A DNA stretch of 16,348 bases from DASQTB01 sp035642095 (GTDB taxonomy: Bacteria > Actinomycetota > UBA4738 > CALAEC01), in the NCBI GenBank assembly GCA_035642095.1, contig DASQTB010000007.1, forward strand, positions 1 through 16,348, given 5' to 3'. The notes beneath the pieces were generated by a model. It ran no database searches. It saw only the letters and a program-made list of their open reading frames with translations, and had not been told where the DNA came from. Each line of letters begins with the position of its first letter. Within the stretch, counting starts at the first letter, position 1. Shown in pieces: positions 6,711 to 13,398 of this stretch. A program made the translations under genes and the position numbers.

Positions 6711-6731
6711 CATGAGTGGCCGCCCTGCTGA
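6657..6731 (+). other. Possible 24-codon leader ORF overlapping the PLDc_N start
   Basis: ATG 6657 opens a 24-codon frame (beginning MDPTARPSP) that ends with TGA at 6729-6731, overlapping the first 16 bases of the PLDc_N gene in another frame and containing its ribosome binding site. The ATG lies 10 nt after the TAGACT box and about 4 nt after the predicted transcript start, so it could be read as a near-leaderless leader peptide. There is no homology support, and it may be chance. Confidence 0.2.
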
Positions 6732-6964
6732 CCCGGGTGGTGATCCCTATCGCGGCGATCGTGCTCCTGGTCTACGCTCTGGTCGACGCGATCCGGGTCC
6801 CCGACGACTCGATGTACCGGGCTGGGAACAAGCTGATCTGGGTATTGGTGATCGTGTTGCTCCCGTTCTTCGTCGGGCCGTTGGTGTATCTCACGGTCGG
6901 TGCTCCGACGTCGGAGCATCGGCCTCGCCGATGGTCGCAGCCGCCGCCCGACGACTTGATCTGA
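6716..6964 (+). CDS. Small PLDc_N-domain membrane protein
   Basis: 82-residue integral membrane protein matching the phospholipase-D-nuclease N-terminal (PLDc_N) family: a first hydrophobic helix (about residues 7-24), a short loop with the charged VDAIRVPDDSM segment, GNKLIWVLVIVLLPFFVGPLVY forming the second helix (38-59) with the family's K-x-x-W and LPFxGPLxY pattern, and a polar proline-rich tail. No catalytic domain is attached, so the family name implies no enzymatic activity; many such proteins occur alone in actinobacteria. GTG 6716 is chosen because AAGGAGG lies 5 nt upstream; the ATG at 6712 is in a different frame. It is followed 15 bp later by mscL, with which it is probably co-transcribed, which hints at an envelope or osmotic context. 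Confidence 0.8.
   Translation: MAALLTRVVIPIAAIVLLVYALVDAIRVPDDSMYRAGNKLIWVLVIVLLPFFVGPLVYLTVGAPTSEHRPRRWSQPPPDDLI
6901..6933. repeat. Perfect 18-bp palindrome followed by a 7-bp hairpin
   Basis: Positions 6901-6918 read TGCTCCGACGTCGGAGCA, identical to its own reverse complement. Overlapping its last two bases, CATCGGC-CTC-GCCGATG (6917-6933) is a perfect 7-bp stem with a 3-nt loop. Both lie in the 3' end of the PLDc_N gene, in the polar tail, 47 bp before the mscL start. They are unlikely to be an ordinary intrinsic terminator, since no T-run follows and the gene continues. Confidence 0.6.
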
Positions 6965-6979
6965 TCGAAGGAGGTCGTC

Positions 6980-7378
6980 GTGCTCAAGGAGTTCAAGAAG
7001 TTCGCCCTCCGGGGCAACGTCGTGGAGCTGGCGGTGGCCGTGATCCTGGGCCTGGCGTTCAACGCGGTGGTCCAGTCCTTCGTCAACGACATCCTGATGG
7101 CCCTGATCGGGGGTCTGTTCGGGGTGCCCAACTTCGCCGCGCTCACGGTACAGGTCGGTGAAGCGATCGTGACGTACGGCGTCTTCCTCAACGCGGTGGT
7201 GAACTTCCTCCTGATCGCCTTCGCCCTGTTCCTGATCGTGAAGGCCATCAACCGGATGATGGGCGCCAGGGAGGAACCACCGAAGATGGCCGAGTGCCCG
7301 TTCTGCAAGACCAGCGTCCCGGTGAACGCCACGAAGTGCCCGGCGTGCACCAGCCAGCTGGCCGGTCAGCCGGCCTGA
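6980..7378 (+). CDS. mscL: Large-conductance mechanosensitive channel MscL with zinc-ribbon tail
   Basis: Pentameric inner-membrane channel that opens under membrane tension to release solutes during hypo-osmotic shock. 132 residues. Seen: the N-terminal amphipathic segment LKEFKKFALRGNVVELAVAVILG (2-24, family hallmark) leading into TM1, the FVNDILMALIG pore-helix continuation (34-44), a short periplasmic loop and TM2 (about 69-91). The C terminus carries CPFC...CPAC (Cys106, 109, 120, 123), a zinc ribbon replacing the usual helical bundle, a variant known in actinobacterial MscL. GTG 6980 has GAAGGAGG (6967-6974) 5 nt upstream. It is probably co-transcribed with the preceding PLDc_N gene. 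Its stop lies inside the convergent gatB 3' end (13-bp overlap). Confidence 0.95.
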   Translation: MLKEFKKFALRGNVVELAVAVILGLAFNAVVQSFVNDILMALIGGLFGVPNFAALTVQVGEAIVTYGVFLNAVVNFLLIAFALFLIVKAINRMMGAREEPPKMAECPFCKTSVPVNATKCPACTSQLAGQPA

Positions 7379-8832
7379 GGATCAGCCGTCAACCGTTCCC
7401 GGAGGAGGCGCTGGGCCTCCTGGGGGTTGGCCGCACCCTTCGACGCCTTCATCACCTGACCTACCAGGAACCCGATGACGCCCTCCTTGCCGCCGCGGAA
7501 CTGCTCGACCGGCCCGGGATTGTCCGCCACGACCTGTTCGACGATGGCCCCCAGCGCGGAGGTGTCGGAGATCTGGGCCAGGCCCTCGTCCTCGACGACC
7601 TCCCGGACGCCTCGTCCGTCGGCAAATACCGCGGCCAGGGCCTGCTTCGCCCCGGTCGTCGAGATCGTCCCGTCGGAGACCAGGGCGGTGATCTCGGCGA
7701 CGTGCGCCGGCGTCACCTTGGACGATCGAAGGTCCACGTCGTGCTCCCGGAGCAGCGCGGCCAGGTCTCCCGTCATCCAGTTCGCCGCCGGGCGCGGGTC
7801 GGCGCCGAGCCGGACCGCCTCCTCGAAGAAGTCGGCCCACGAGCCCGCGCCGCCGACCAGCCGGGCCATGGCCGGCTCGAGCCCGTACTCCTCGACGAAC
7901 CGCCTGCGGCGCTCGGCGGGCAGCTCGGGCAGCTCGGCCCGGAGCTTCTCGATCCACTCCTCGTCGGGCTCCACCGGGGGGAGGTCCGGCTCAGGGAAGT
8001 ACCGGTAGTCGAAGGCGTACTCCTTGGACCGGAGGGGCGACGTCACGCCCCGGCCCTCGTCCCAGTGCCGGGTCTCCTGGACGAGAGCCTGGCCCCGGTC
8101 GAGAGCCTCGCGCTGCCGCTCGACCTCGTACCGGACCGCTCGCTCGACGCTGCGGATCGAGTTCATGTTCTTGACCTCGACCTTGGTGCCGAGCTCCTCG
8201 GCGCCGACCGTCCGGACCGACACGTTCGCGTCACACCTGAGCGACCCCTCCTCCATGCGGACGTCGGAGACGTCGAGCGCCTCGAGCAGGGCCCGGAGCT
8301 CGACCAGGTAGGCCCTGGCCTCCTCCGGCGACCGCACGTCCGGCTCGGAGACCACCTCCACCAGGGGGACGCCCGCCCGGTTGTAATCCTCCAGGGCGTA
8401 GTCGGCCTCGGCGATCCTCCCGGTCGTCCCGGCGTGGATCGTCTTCCCCGTGTCCTCCTCCAGGTGGACCCGGTTCATCCGGATCCGCCGGGTCTCCCCT
8501 CCGACGTCGATGTCCAGATGCCCCCCGGTCCCGATGGGAAGGTCGTACTGGCTGATCTGGTAATTCTTCGGCATGTCCGGATAGAAGTAGTTCTTCCGGT
8601 GGAACAGCGAGCTCCGGGCGATCTCGCTGCCCAGGGCCAGGGCGATCTTCATCGTGTATTCGATGGCCTGCCGGTTGGGGACGGGGAGGGAACCGGGATG
8701 GCCCAGGCAGACGGGACAGACCCGGGTATTCGGATCTCCGCCGAACTCGTTCGGGCACCCGCAGAACATCTTCGTCCGCGTGGACAGTTCCACGTGGCAT
8801 TCGAGCCCGATCACCGCCTCGACCTCGGTCAC
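7366..8832 (-). CDS. gatB: Aspartyl/glutamyl-tRNA amidotransferase subunit B
   Basis: Kinase/transferase subunit of GatCAB. It binds misacylated Glu-tRNA(Gln) or Asp-tRNA(Asn), activates the side-chain carboxylate with ATP and uses ammonia delivered from GatA. 488 residues, full length. Seen: the GLECHVELST start (9-18), zinc-site cysteines FCGC...CPVC (Cys24, 26, 39, 42), FHRKNYFYPDMPKNYQISQ, the MNRVHLEEDTGK motif, and a C-terminal YqeY-like tRNA-binding region ending near FLVGQVMKASKG. GTG 8832 overlaps the gatA stop as GTGA; longer forms of the frame run antisense-free into gatA and are spurious. It is the last gene of gatC-gatA-gatB, and its end overlaps convergent mscL by 13 bp, leaving no room for a terminator between them. 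Confidence 0.97.
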   Translation of the reverse strand: MTEVEAVIGLECHVELSTRTKMFCGCPNEFGGDPNTRVCPVCLGHPGSLPVPNRQAIEYTMKIALALGSEIARSSLFHRKNYFYPDMPKNYQISQYDLPIGTGGHLDIDVGGETRRIRMNRVHLEEDTGKTIHAGTTGRIAEADYALEDYNRAGVPLVEVVSEPDVRSPEEARAYLVELRALLEALDVSDVRMEEGSLRCDANVSVRTVGAEELGTKVEVKNMNSIRSVERAVRYEVERQREALDRGQALVQETRHWDEGRGVTSPLRSKEYAFDYRYFPEPDLPPVEPDEEWIEKLRAELPELPAERRRRFVEEYGLEPAMARLVGGAGSWADFFEEAVRLGADPRPAANWMTGDLAALLREHDVDLRSSKVTPAHVAEITALVSDGTISTTGAKQALAAVFADGRGVREVVEDEGLAQISDTSALGAIVEQVVADNPGPVEQFRGGKEGVIGFLVGQVMKASKGAANPQEAQRLLRERLTADPQAG

Positions 8833-10307
8833 GCCGAGGCCTCCTCCAGGAGCGGCGGGCGGGCCGAGAAGCCCAGGTCTTGCTCGAAGGCGTGGGCGGC
8901 CCGGAGGACGGTGGCCTCGTCCAGGTGGCGGCCCATCAGCTGGAGTCCGACGGGGAGGCCCTTCTCGTCCAGCCCGCAGGGCACGCTGATGGCCGGGTTC
9001 CCCGCCAGGTCGGAGGGGATGGTGAAGATGTCGGAGAGGTACATGGCCAGCGGGTCCTCGGCCTTCTCGCCGAGCCGGAACGCCGTGGTCGGCGAGGTCG
9101 GCCCGAGGAGGAGGTCGAACCGCTCGTACGCCTGGGCGAAGTCCCGGATCACCAGCGTCCGGACCTTCTGGGCCTGTCCGTAGTACGCGTCGTAATAGCC
9201 GGCCGAGAGCGAGTACGTGCCCAGGATGATCCGGCGCTTGACCTCGTCGCCGAACCCCTCCCCCCGGGTGCGCATGTTCATCTCCACCACGTCGGTGGCG
9301 TCGGCGGTCCGGTGGCCGTATCGAACCCCGTCGTACCGGGCCAGGTTGGAGGAGCACTCGGCCGGGGCGATCAGGTAGTACGCCGACAGGGCGTAGTCGG
9401 TGTGGGGCAGGGAGGCCTCGCCGATGTGGGCGCCCAGGCTCGCCAGCCGGTCGATCGACGATTCGACCGCGGCCTTCACGCCGGGCTCCACCCCCTCTCC
9501 GAGCCAGTCGCGAACGACGCCGATCCGCAGGCCGTCGAGGCCTCCGTCGAGATCCGCGGTGTAGTCGCGACGCTCGGTGGAAAGCGAGGTGGCGTCGAGC
9601 GGATCCTTCCCGGCGATCACCGACAGCAAGGCGGCGCAGTCCCGGACGTCGCGGGTGAACGTCCCGACGTGGTCCAGCGACGACGCGAAGGCGATCAGCC
9701 CGTACCGGGAGATCAGGCCGTACGTCGGCTTGAGCGCGACCACGCCGCAGAGCGCGCCGGGCTGACGAACCGAGCCGCCGGTGTCGGTCCCCAGCGCCCA
9801 CACCGCCTCCCCGGCGGCGACGGCGGCCGCCGAGCCCCCCGATGAGCCGCCGGGCACGGTGTCCGGGTTCCACGGGTTGCGCGTCGGGAAGTACGCCGAG
9901 TTCTCCGTGGACGACCCCATGGCGAACTCGTCGCAGTTGGTCTTGCCGAGCAGGATGGCGCCGTCCTCGCGGAGCCTGGCCCAGGGCGTGCAGTCGTAGG
10001 GCGGAACGTAGGTCCGGAGGATCTTGGAGCCACAGGTGGTGGGGATCCCCTTCGTGGCCAGCACGTCCTTCAGGGCCAGCGGGATCCCCGCCGCGGGCGG
10101 GAGGTCCTCGCCCCGGCCGAAGCGTTCGTCGACCGCCCGAGCGGCGCGGCGGGCGGCGTCATCGGTTCGCTCCAGGAACGCCTTCACCCGGCCGTCGACG
10201 GCCTCGATCCGGCGGAGGCACGACTCGACGGCATCGAGGGCCGAGGCCTCACCGGACCGGAACCGCCGCCCGAGCTCGTGACCGGGGAGGTCGCAGAGCT
10301 CGGTCAC
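8829..10307 (-). CDS. gatA: Aspartyl/glutamyl-tRNA amidotransferase subunit A
   Basis: Amidase-signature glutaminase subunit of GatCAB; hydrolyses glutamine and channels ammonia to GatB. 492 residues, full length. The Ser-cisSer-Lys triad is intact: Lys80 in PLALKD, Ser155 in GGSSGGSAAAVAAG and nucleophile Ser179 in DTGGSVRQPG, almost the numbering of Staphylococcus aureus GatA (79, 154, 178). Also seen: NCDEFAMGSSTENSA (124-138) and the PTYG segment. GTG 10307 directly abuts the gatC stop with no spacer, and its stop overlaps the gatB start by 4 bp, consistent with balanced synthesis of the subunits. Presence of a complete gatCAB implies that the organism makes Gln-tRNA(Gln), Asn-tRNA(Asn) or both by the indirect route. 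Confidence 0.98.
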   Translation of the reverse strand: MTELCDLPGHELGRRFRSGEASALDAVESCLRRIEAVDGRVKAFLERTDDAARRAARAVDERFGRGEDLPPAAGIPLALKDVLATKGIPTTCGSKILRTYVPPYDCTPWARLREDGAILLGKTNCDEFAMGSSTENSAYFPTRNPWNPDTVPGGSSGGSAAAVAAGEAVWALGTDTGGSVRQPGALCGVVALKPTYGLISRYGLIAFASSLDHVGTFTRDVRDCAALLSVIAGKDPLDATSLSTERRDYTADLDGGLDGLRIGVVRDWLGEGVEPGVKAAVESSIDRLASLGAHIGEASLPHTDYALSAYYLIAPAECSSNLARYDGVRYGHRTADATDVVEMNMRTRGEGFGDEVKRRIILGTYSLSAGYYDAYYGQAQKVRTLVIRDFAQAYERFDLLLGPTSPTTAFRLGEKAEDPLAMYLSDIFTIPSDLAGNPAISVPCGLDEKGLPVGLQLMGRHLDEATVLRAAHAFEQDLGFSARPPLLEEASA

Positions 10308-10601
10308 CTATTCCCCCTCGACGATCCGGGGGACCTTGAACCGGCCGTCCTCGGCCTCGGGGGCACCGGCCAGGGCTTCGTCCTGGGTCAGGCATTCCCA
10401 CGGGGCGTCGTCGTCCCGGAACACGTTCTTCTGGGGGACCGGCTGGGCGGTCGGGGGCACGTCGGCCGCCGCGACCTCCCGGACCCTCTCCGCGTGCTCC
10501 AGGATCAGGCCGAGCTGGAGACGGAACCGTTCACGTTCCTCCTCGGAGAGCGCCAGCCGGGCCAGGCGGGCCACGTGGTCGACGTCGATCTCGACCGGCA
10601 T
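10308..10601 (-). CDS. gatC: Aspartyl/glutamyl-tRNA amidotransferase subunit C
   Basis: Small subunit of GatCAB that wraps around and stabilises GatA at its GatB interface. 97 residues, typical length. Seen: the N-terminal DVDHVARLARLALSEEE segment (6-22), which is the family signature, the central VPPTAQPVP stretch and the C-terminal GRFKVPRIVE motif. The frame is open upstream, but ATG 10601 begins the homologous segment and has TACACT 7 nt before it, so the mRNA is probably leaderless. The gatA GTG follows the stop immediately. Confidence 0.96.
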   Translation of the reverse strand: MPVEIDVDHVARLARLALSEEERERFRLQLGLILEHAERVREVAAADVPPTAQPVPQKNVFRDDDAPWECLTQDEALAGAPEAEDGRFKVPRIVEGE

Positions 10602-10608
10602 GCAAGCC

Positions 10609-10614
10609 AGTGTA
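10609..10614 (-). promoter_or_regulatory. -10-like box TACACT of the gatCAB operon
   Basis: TACACT (10614 to 10609) is followed by 7 nt and then the ATG at 10601; the predicted start of transcription is at or one base before the start codon. No clear -35 is visible. It separates the gatCAB unit from ligA upstream. Confidence 0.5.
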
Positions 10615-10621
10615 GCCGAGC

Positions 10622-10667
10622 CCGGTAGCGTCCCCTCGCGACGGAGGCGCTCAGCTTGCGCTACCGG
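10622..10667. repeat. Inverted repeat between the small membrane protein and gatC
   Basis: CCGGTAGCG (10622-10630) and CGCTACCGG (10659-10667) are perfect 9-bp inverted copies separated by 28 nt, with an inner CCTC/GAGG stem (10634-10637 and 10644-10647). One arm includes the stop codon of the upstream small gene. A transcript could fold into a terminator-like or attenuating stem just before the gatC promoter, but no T-run follows it on the minus strand. Confidence 0.4.
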
Positions 10668-10822
10668 AAGATGAACGCCGCGGCGAAGGCGGCCAGTCCC
10701 AGGCCTCCCAGGTTGACCTCGCCGAGCGTGACCCCGAACGCCACCAGCAGGAAGCACACCACGGCGACGATCAGCAGGATCGTGGCCGGCGTGACGGCGA
10801 CTCCTCTTCTTCGGGTGACCAT
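10661..10822 (-). CDS. Small two-helix membrane protein, unknown function
   Basis: 53 codons plus stop from ATG 10822. The protein has a basic N terminus (MVTRRRG), a hydrophobic helix of about residues 9-31 (TPATILLIVAVVCFLLVAFG), a polar turn with TLGEVNLGG and a second apolar stretch (about 38-52) ending in a single Arg before the stop. A GGGGAGGAG run (10837 to 10829) ends 6 nt before this ATG; an in-frame ATG at 10828 adds two residues but sits directly against that run. It lies 21 bp after ligA and 59 bp before gatC, on the same strand. I recognise no named family; the topology (positive inside, helix, amphipathic loop, helix) resembles small membrane proteins often left unannotated. 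Confidence 0.7.
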   Translation of the reverse strand: MVTRRRGVAVTPATILLIVAVVCFLLVAFGVTLGEVNLGGLGLAAFAAAFIFR

Positions 10823-10843
10823 CCGCATCTCCTCCCCGGGCGT

Positions 10844-12862
10844 TTACCGCCCCACCCGCTTCAGGAACTCCTTCTCTTCGACGATCTCCACGCCGAGCTG
10901 GACGGCCTTGTCGTACTTCGATCCGGGGTCCGTGCCCGCCACCACGAAGTCGGTCTTCTTCGACACGCTTGAGGCGACCCTGGCCCCGGCGTCTTCCGCC
11001 GCCCCGGTGGCCTCCTCACGGCTCATCGACTCCAGCCCCCCGGTCAGCACGATCGTCCTCCCCGTCAGCGGGCCCCCCTTCGGCTTCTTCCGGGGTGGGT
11101 CGGCCATCCGGATCCCCGCTCGACGCAGCTTGTCCAGGAGCTTCCGGTTGCCCGGGTCGTGGAACCAGTCGTGGACCGCTCGAGCCACGATCGGGCCGAC
11201 CTCCTCGACCGCCTCCAGGTCCTCCACCGACGCCTCCCGAAGCCGGTCGATCGAGCCGAACGCGTCGGCCAGCACGGTGGCCATGTGCGAGCCGACGTGG
11301 GGGATGTTCAGGGCGACCAGGAGCCGCCACAGCTCCCGGTCACGGGACTCCTCGATCGATCGGCGGAGGTTGGAGATCGACTTCTCCTTGAACCCCGGGA
11401 GCTCGGCCAGCTGCTGGTCGGTGATCGAGTAGATGTCGGCCGGGTCTTCGATCCATCCCCGCTCGATGAGGGCCAGGCCTGTCTTGTAGCCCAGGTGCTC
11501 GATGTCCATCGCACCCCGGGAGGCGAAGGCGAACAGCCACTCGACGTTCTGGGACGGGCACCCCCGCCTGTTCGGGCACTTCCAATAGGCCCCGGTGCGC
11601 ACCAACCCGGTGCCGCACGACGGGCACTTCTTCGGGAACCGCCACGGGCGGGCGCCCTTCGGCCGCTTCGACGGGACCGGGCCGACCACCTCCGGGATCA
11701 CGTCGCCGGCTCGACGAACGACGACCGTGTCGCCGGGCCGGACGTCCTTCCGCTTGACCTCGTCCTGGTTGTGCAGCGTAGCCGTGGTCACCGTGACGCC
11801 GCTCACGAACACCGGCTCCAGCTGGGCGAAGGGTGTGACCACCCCGGTCCGTCCGGTGTGCACGAAGATGCCCCGGAGGAGCGTGGTCCGTTCCTCGGGC
11901 GGGAACTTGTAAGCGATGGCCCACCGGGGGGCCTTGCTGGTCGATCCAAGCTCCTCCTGCAGGGCGATCTGGTCGACCTTGATGACCGCCCCGTCGATCT
12001 CGTAGTCGACGTCGTGCCGGTGCTCCTGCCAGTGCTGGCAGTACTTGAACACCTCCTCCAGGGTGCCCAGTAGCTCCGTCTCCGGGCTGACCGGGAGGCC
12101 GGCGTTCTTCACGTACTCGAGCGCCTCGGAGTGCCGTTCGAAGCGCCGCCCTTCCGCGACCCCGAGCCCGTGGCACCACAATCGCAGCGGTCTGGACGCG
12201 GTGATCGCCGGATCCTTCTGCCGGAGGCTTCCCGCCGCGGCGTTCCGCGGGTTGGCGAACGGCCGTCCGCCCGCCTCCGTGAGCTGCTCGTTCAGCCGCT
12301 CGAACGCCTTGATCGGCAGGTACACCTCGCCCCGGACCTCCAGGACGGGCGGCGGATCCTCACCCCGGAGCGTGACGGGCACGGAGCGGATCGTGCGGAT
12401 GTTCGCCGTGATGTCGTCCCCGACGTACCCGTCGCCCCGCGTGGCGCCGACCGTGTACTTCCCGTCCTCGTAGGTAACCGCGACGGCGATCCCGTCGATC
12501 TTCAACTCGCAGTAGAAGTCGGCCTCCCGCCCAAGCGCCCGCATGACTCGGCCGCCCCAGGCCTGGAGCTCCTCCCAGGAGAACGCGTTGTCGAGGGACA
12601 GCATCGGGACGCGGTGGCGGACCGGCGCGAACAGATCGGTGGGCGCGCCGCCCACTCGCTGGGTGGGGCTGTCCGGGACGATGAGCTCCGGGAACTCGTC
12701 CTCCAGAGCCCGGAGCTCCCGGACCAGCGCATCGTACTCCGCGTCGGCGATCTCGGGATCGTCCAGGACGTGGTACCGCCAGTTGTGGTGGTCGATGAGG
12801 TCCCGGAGCTCCTCGACCCTCCGCTTCGCCTCCGCCCGCCGCCGTTCCTCCTGGCGCGCCAT
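10844..12862 (-). CDS. ligA: NAD-dependent DNA ligase LigA
   Basis: Seals nicks at Okazaki-fragment junctions and in repair, using NAD as adenylate donor. 672 residues, full length. Domains in order: Ia NMN-binding with the YHVLDDPEIADAEYD segment (30-44); adenylation domain with CELKIDG and adenylated Lys121; GATRGDGYVGDD; the EVRGEVYLP motif; the OB-fold; a Cys4 zinc finger (CPSCG...CPNRRGCPSQ); helix-hairpin-helix repeats with NIPHVGSHMA; and a C-terminal BRCT domain starting at GPLTGRTIVLTGGLE. ATG 12862 is preceded by TATCAT 8 nt upstream, so the transcript may be leaderless. It is separated by 35 bp from the upstream cNMP-binding gene; its own promoter makes co-expression with the transporter operon optional. 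Confidence 0.98.
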   Translation of the reverse strand: MARQEERRRAEAKRRVEELRDLIDHHNWRYHVLDDPEIADAEYDALVRELRALEDEFPELIVPDSPTQRVGGAPTDLFAPVRHRVPMLSLDNAFSWEELQAWGGRVMRALGREADFYCELKIDGIAVAVTYEDGKYTVGATRGDGYVGDDITANIRTIRSVPVTLRGEDPPPVLEVRGEVYLPIKAFERLNEQLTEAGGRPFANPRNAAAGSLRQKDPAITASRPLRLWCHGLGVAEGRRFERHSEALEYVKNAGLPVSPETELLGTLEEVFKYCQHWQEHRHDVDYEIDGAVIKVDQIALQEELGSTSKAPRWAIAYKFPPEERTTLLRGIFVHTGRTGVVTPFAQLEPVFVSGVTVTTATLHNQDEVKRKDVRPGDTVVVRRAGDVIPEVVGPVPSKRPKGARPWRFPKKCPSCGTGLVRTGAYWKCPNRRGCPSQNVEWLFAFASRGAMDIEHLGYKTGLALIERGWIEDPADIYSITDQQLAELPGFKEKSISNLRRSIEESRDRELWRLLVALNIPHVGSHMATVLADAFGSIDRLREASVEDLEAVEEVGPIVARAVHDWFHDPGNRKLLDKLRRAGIRMADPPRKKPKGGPLTGRTIVLTGGLESMSREEATGAAEDAGARVASSVSKKTDFVVAGTDPGSKYDKAVQLGVEIVEEKEFLKRVGR

Positions 12863-12870
12863 CGGCGGCG

Positions 12871-12876
12871 ATGATA
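12871..12876 (-). promoter_or_regulatory. -10-like box TATCAT before ligA
   Basis: TATCAT (12876 to 12871) is followed by 8 nt and then the ATG at 12862, so the transcript would begin one or two bases upstream of the start codon. There is no Shine-Dalgarno between. It lies in the 35-bp gap after the cNMP-binding protein gene. Confidence 0.45.
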
Positions 12877-12897
12877 CCGAAGGGGTCCGGGCCTCCC

Positions 12898-13398
12898 TCA
12901 GCCGGCCGGTGGCTTCTCGAGCTCCCGGAGACGGCCGGCCATCTCCCGGAGGACCCGCTTGGACAGGGCCGGATCGGCGTCGAGGGCCGAGCGGAACTCC
13001 TTCGCCGACAGGGTCAGGAACCGGGAGGGGGCCTCGGTGACCACGCTGGCCGTTCGAGGCTGCCCGTCAAGGAGGGACATCTCCCCGAAGAAATCGCCGG
13101 ATCGCAGGCGGGCGATGACCCGGCCCTTCCGGACCACCTTCACCTTTCCCTCCAGGATCACGTAGAACACGGAACCGGCCGCCCCCTCCTTCACCACGGT
13201 GGTCCCCTCCTTCCGCTCGGTCACCCCGGAGCTCCGGGCCAGTTGCCGGACATGCCGCTTGGGGAGGGCGGCGAACAACGGGGCTCGTGCCAGGGCCGCC
13301 TCCCGCTCCTCCAGGGCAACCCGGGCGGCCGGGCTCTGCCCCCGGCCGGTCGGCCGGAACCGCCACCGGACGCCGGTCCGGACCCAGGAATCGCTCAC
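12898..13398 (-). CDS. Stand-alone cyclic-nucleotide-binding domain protein
   Basis: 166-residue protein built around a Crp-type cNMP-binding beta roll (about residues 38-145). Seen: LFAALPKRHVRQLA opening the domain (41-54), VVKEGAAGSVFYVILEGKVKVV (68-89) and the phosphate-binding cassette GDFFGEMSLLDGQPRTASV (101-119), with Gly105-Glu106 and Arg115-Thr116 where cAMP-binding proteins hold the ribose and phosphate. There is no HTH, kinase or channel domain; a charged N-terminal tail of about 35 residues precedes it. Hence it can sense or buffer a nucleotide but needs a partner to act. GTG 13398 overlaps the MOSC stop as GTGA, placing it at the end of the amino acid transporter operon. Ligand (cAMP, cGMP or none) is not determinable. 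Confidence 0.85.
   Translation of the reverse strand: MSDSWVRTGVRWRFRPTGRGQSPAARVALEEREAALARAPLFAALPKRHVRQLARSSGVTERKEGTTVVKEGAAGSVFYVILEGKVKVVRKGRVIARLRSGDFFGEMSLLDGQPRTASVVTEAPSRFLTLSAKEFRSALDADPALSKRVLREMAGRLRELEKPPAG

Noticed and set aside
7294..9183. 629-codon plus-strand open frame opposite gatB and gatA
   Set aside because: It is a mirror frame of conserved gatB/gatA coding sequence, with low-complexity Arg/Leu/Pro/Gly composition and no recognisable domain.
8833..9873. Upstream extension of the gatB frame
   Set aside because: It runs through gatA in another frame on the same strand; GatB homology starts at GTG 8832, which forms a GTGA overlap with the gatA stop.
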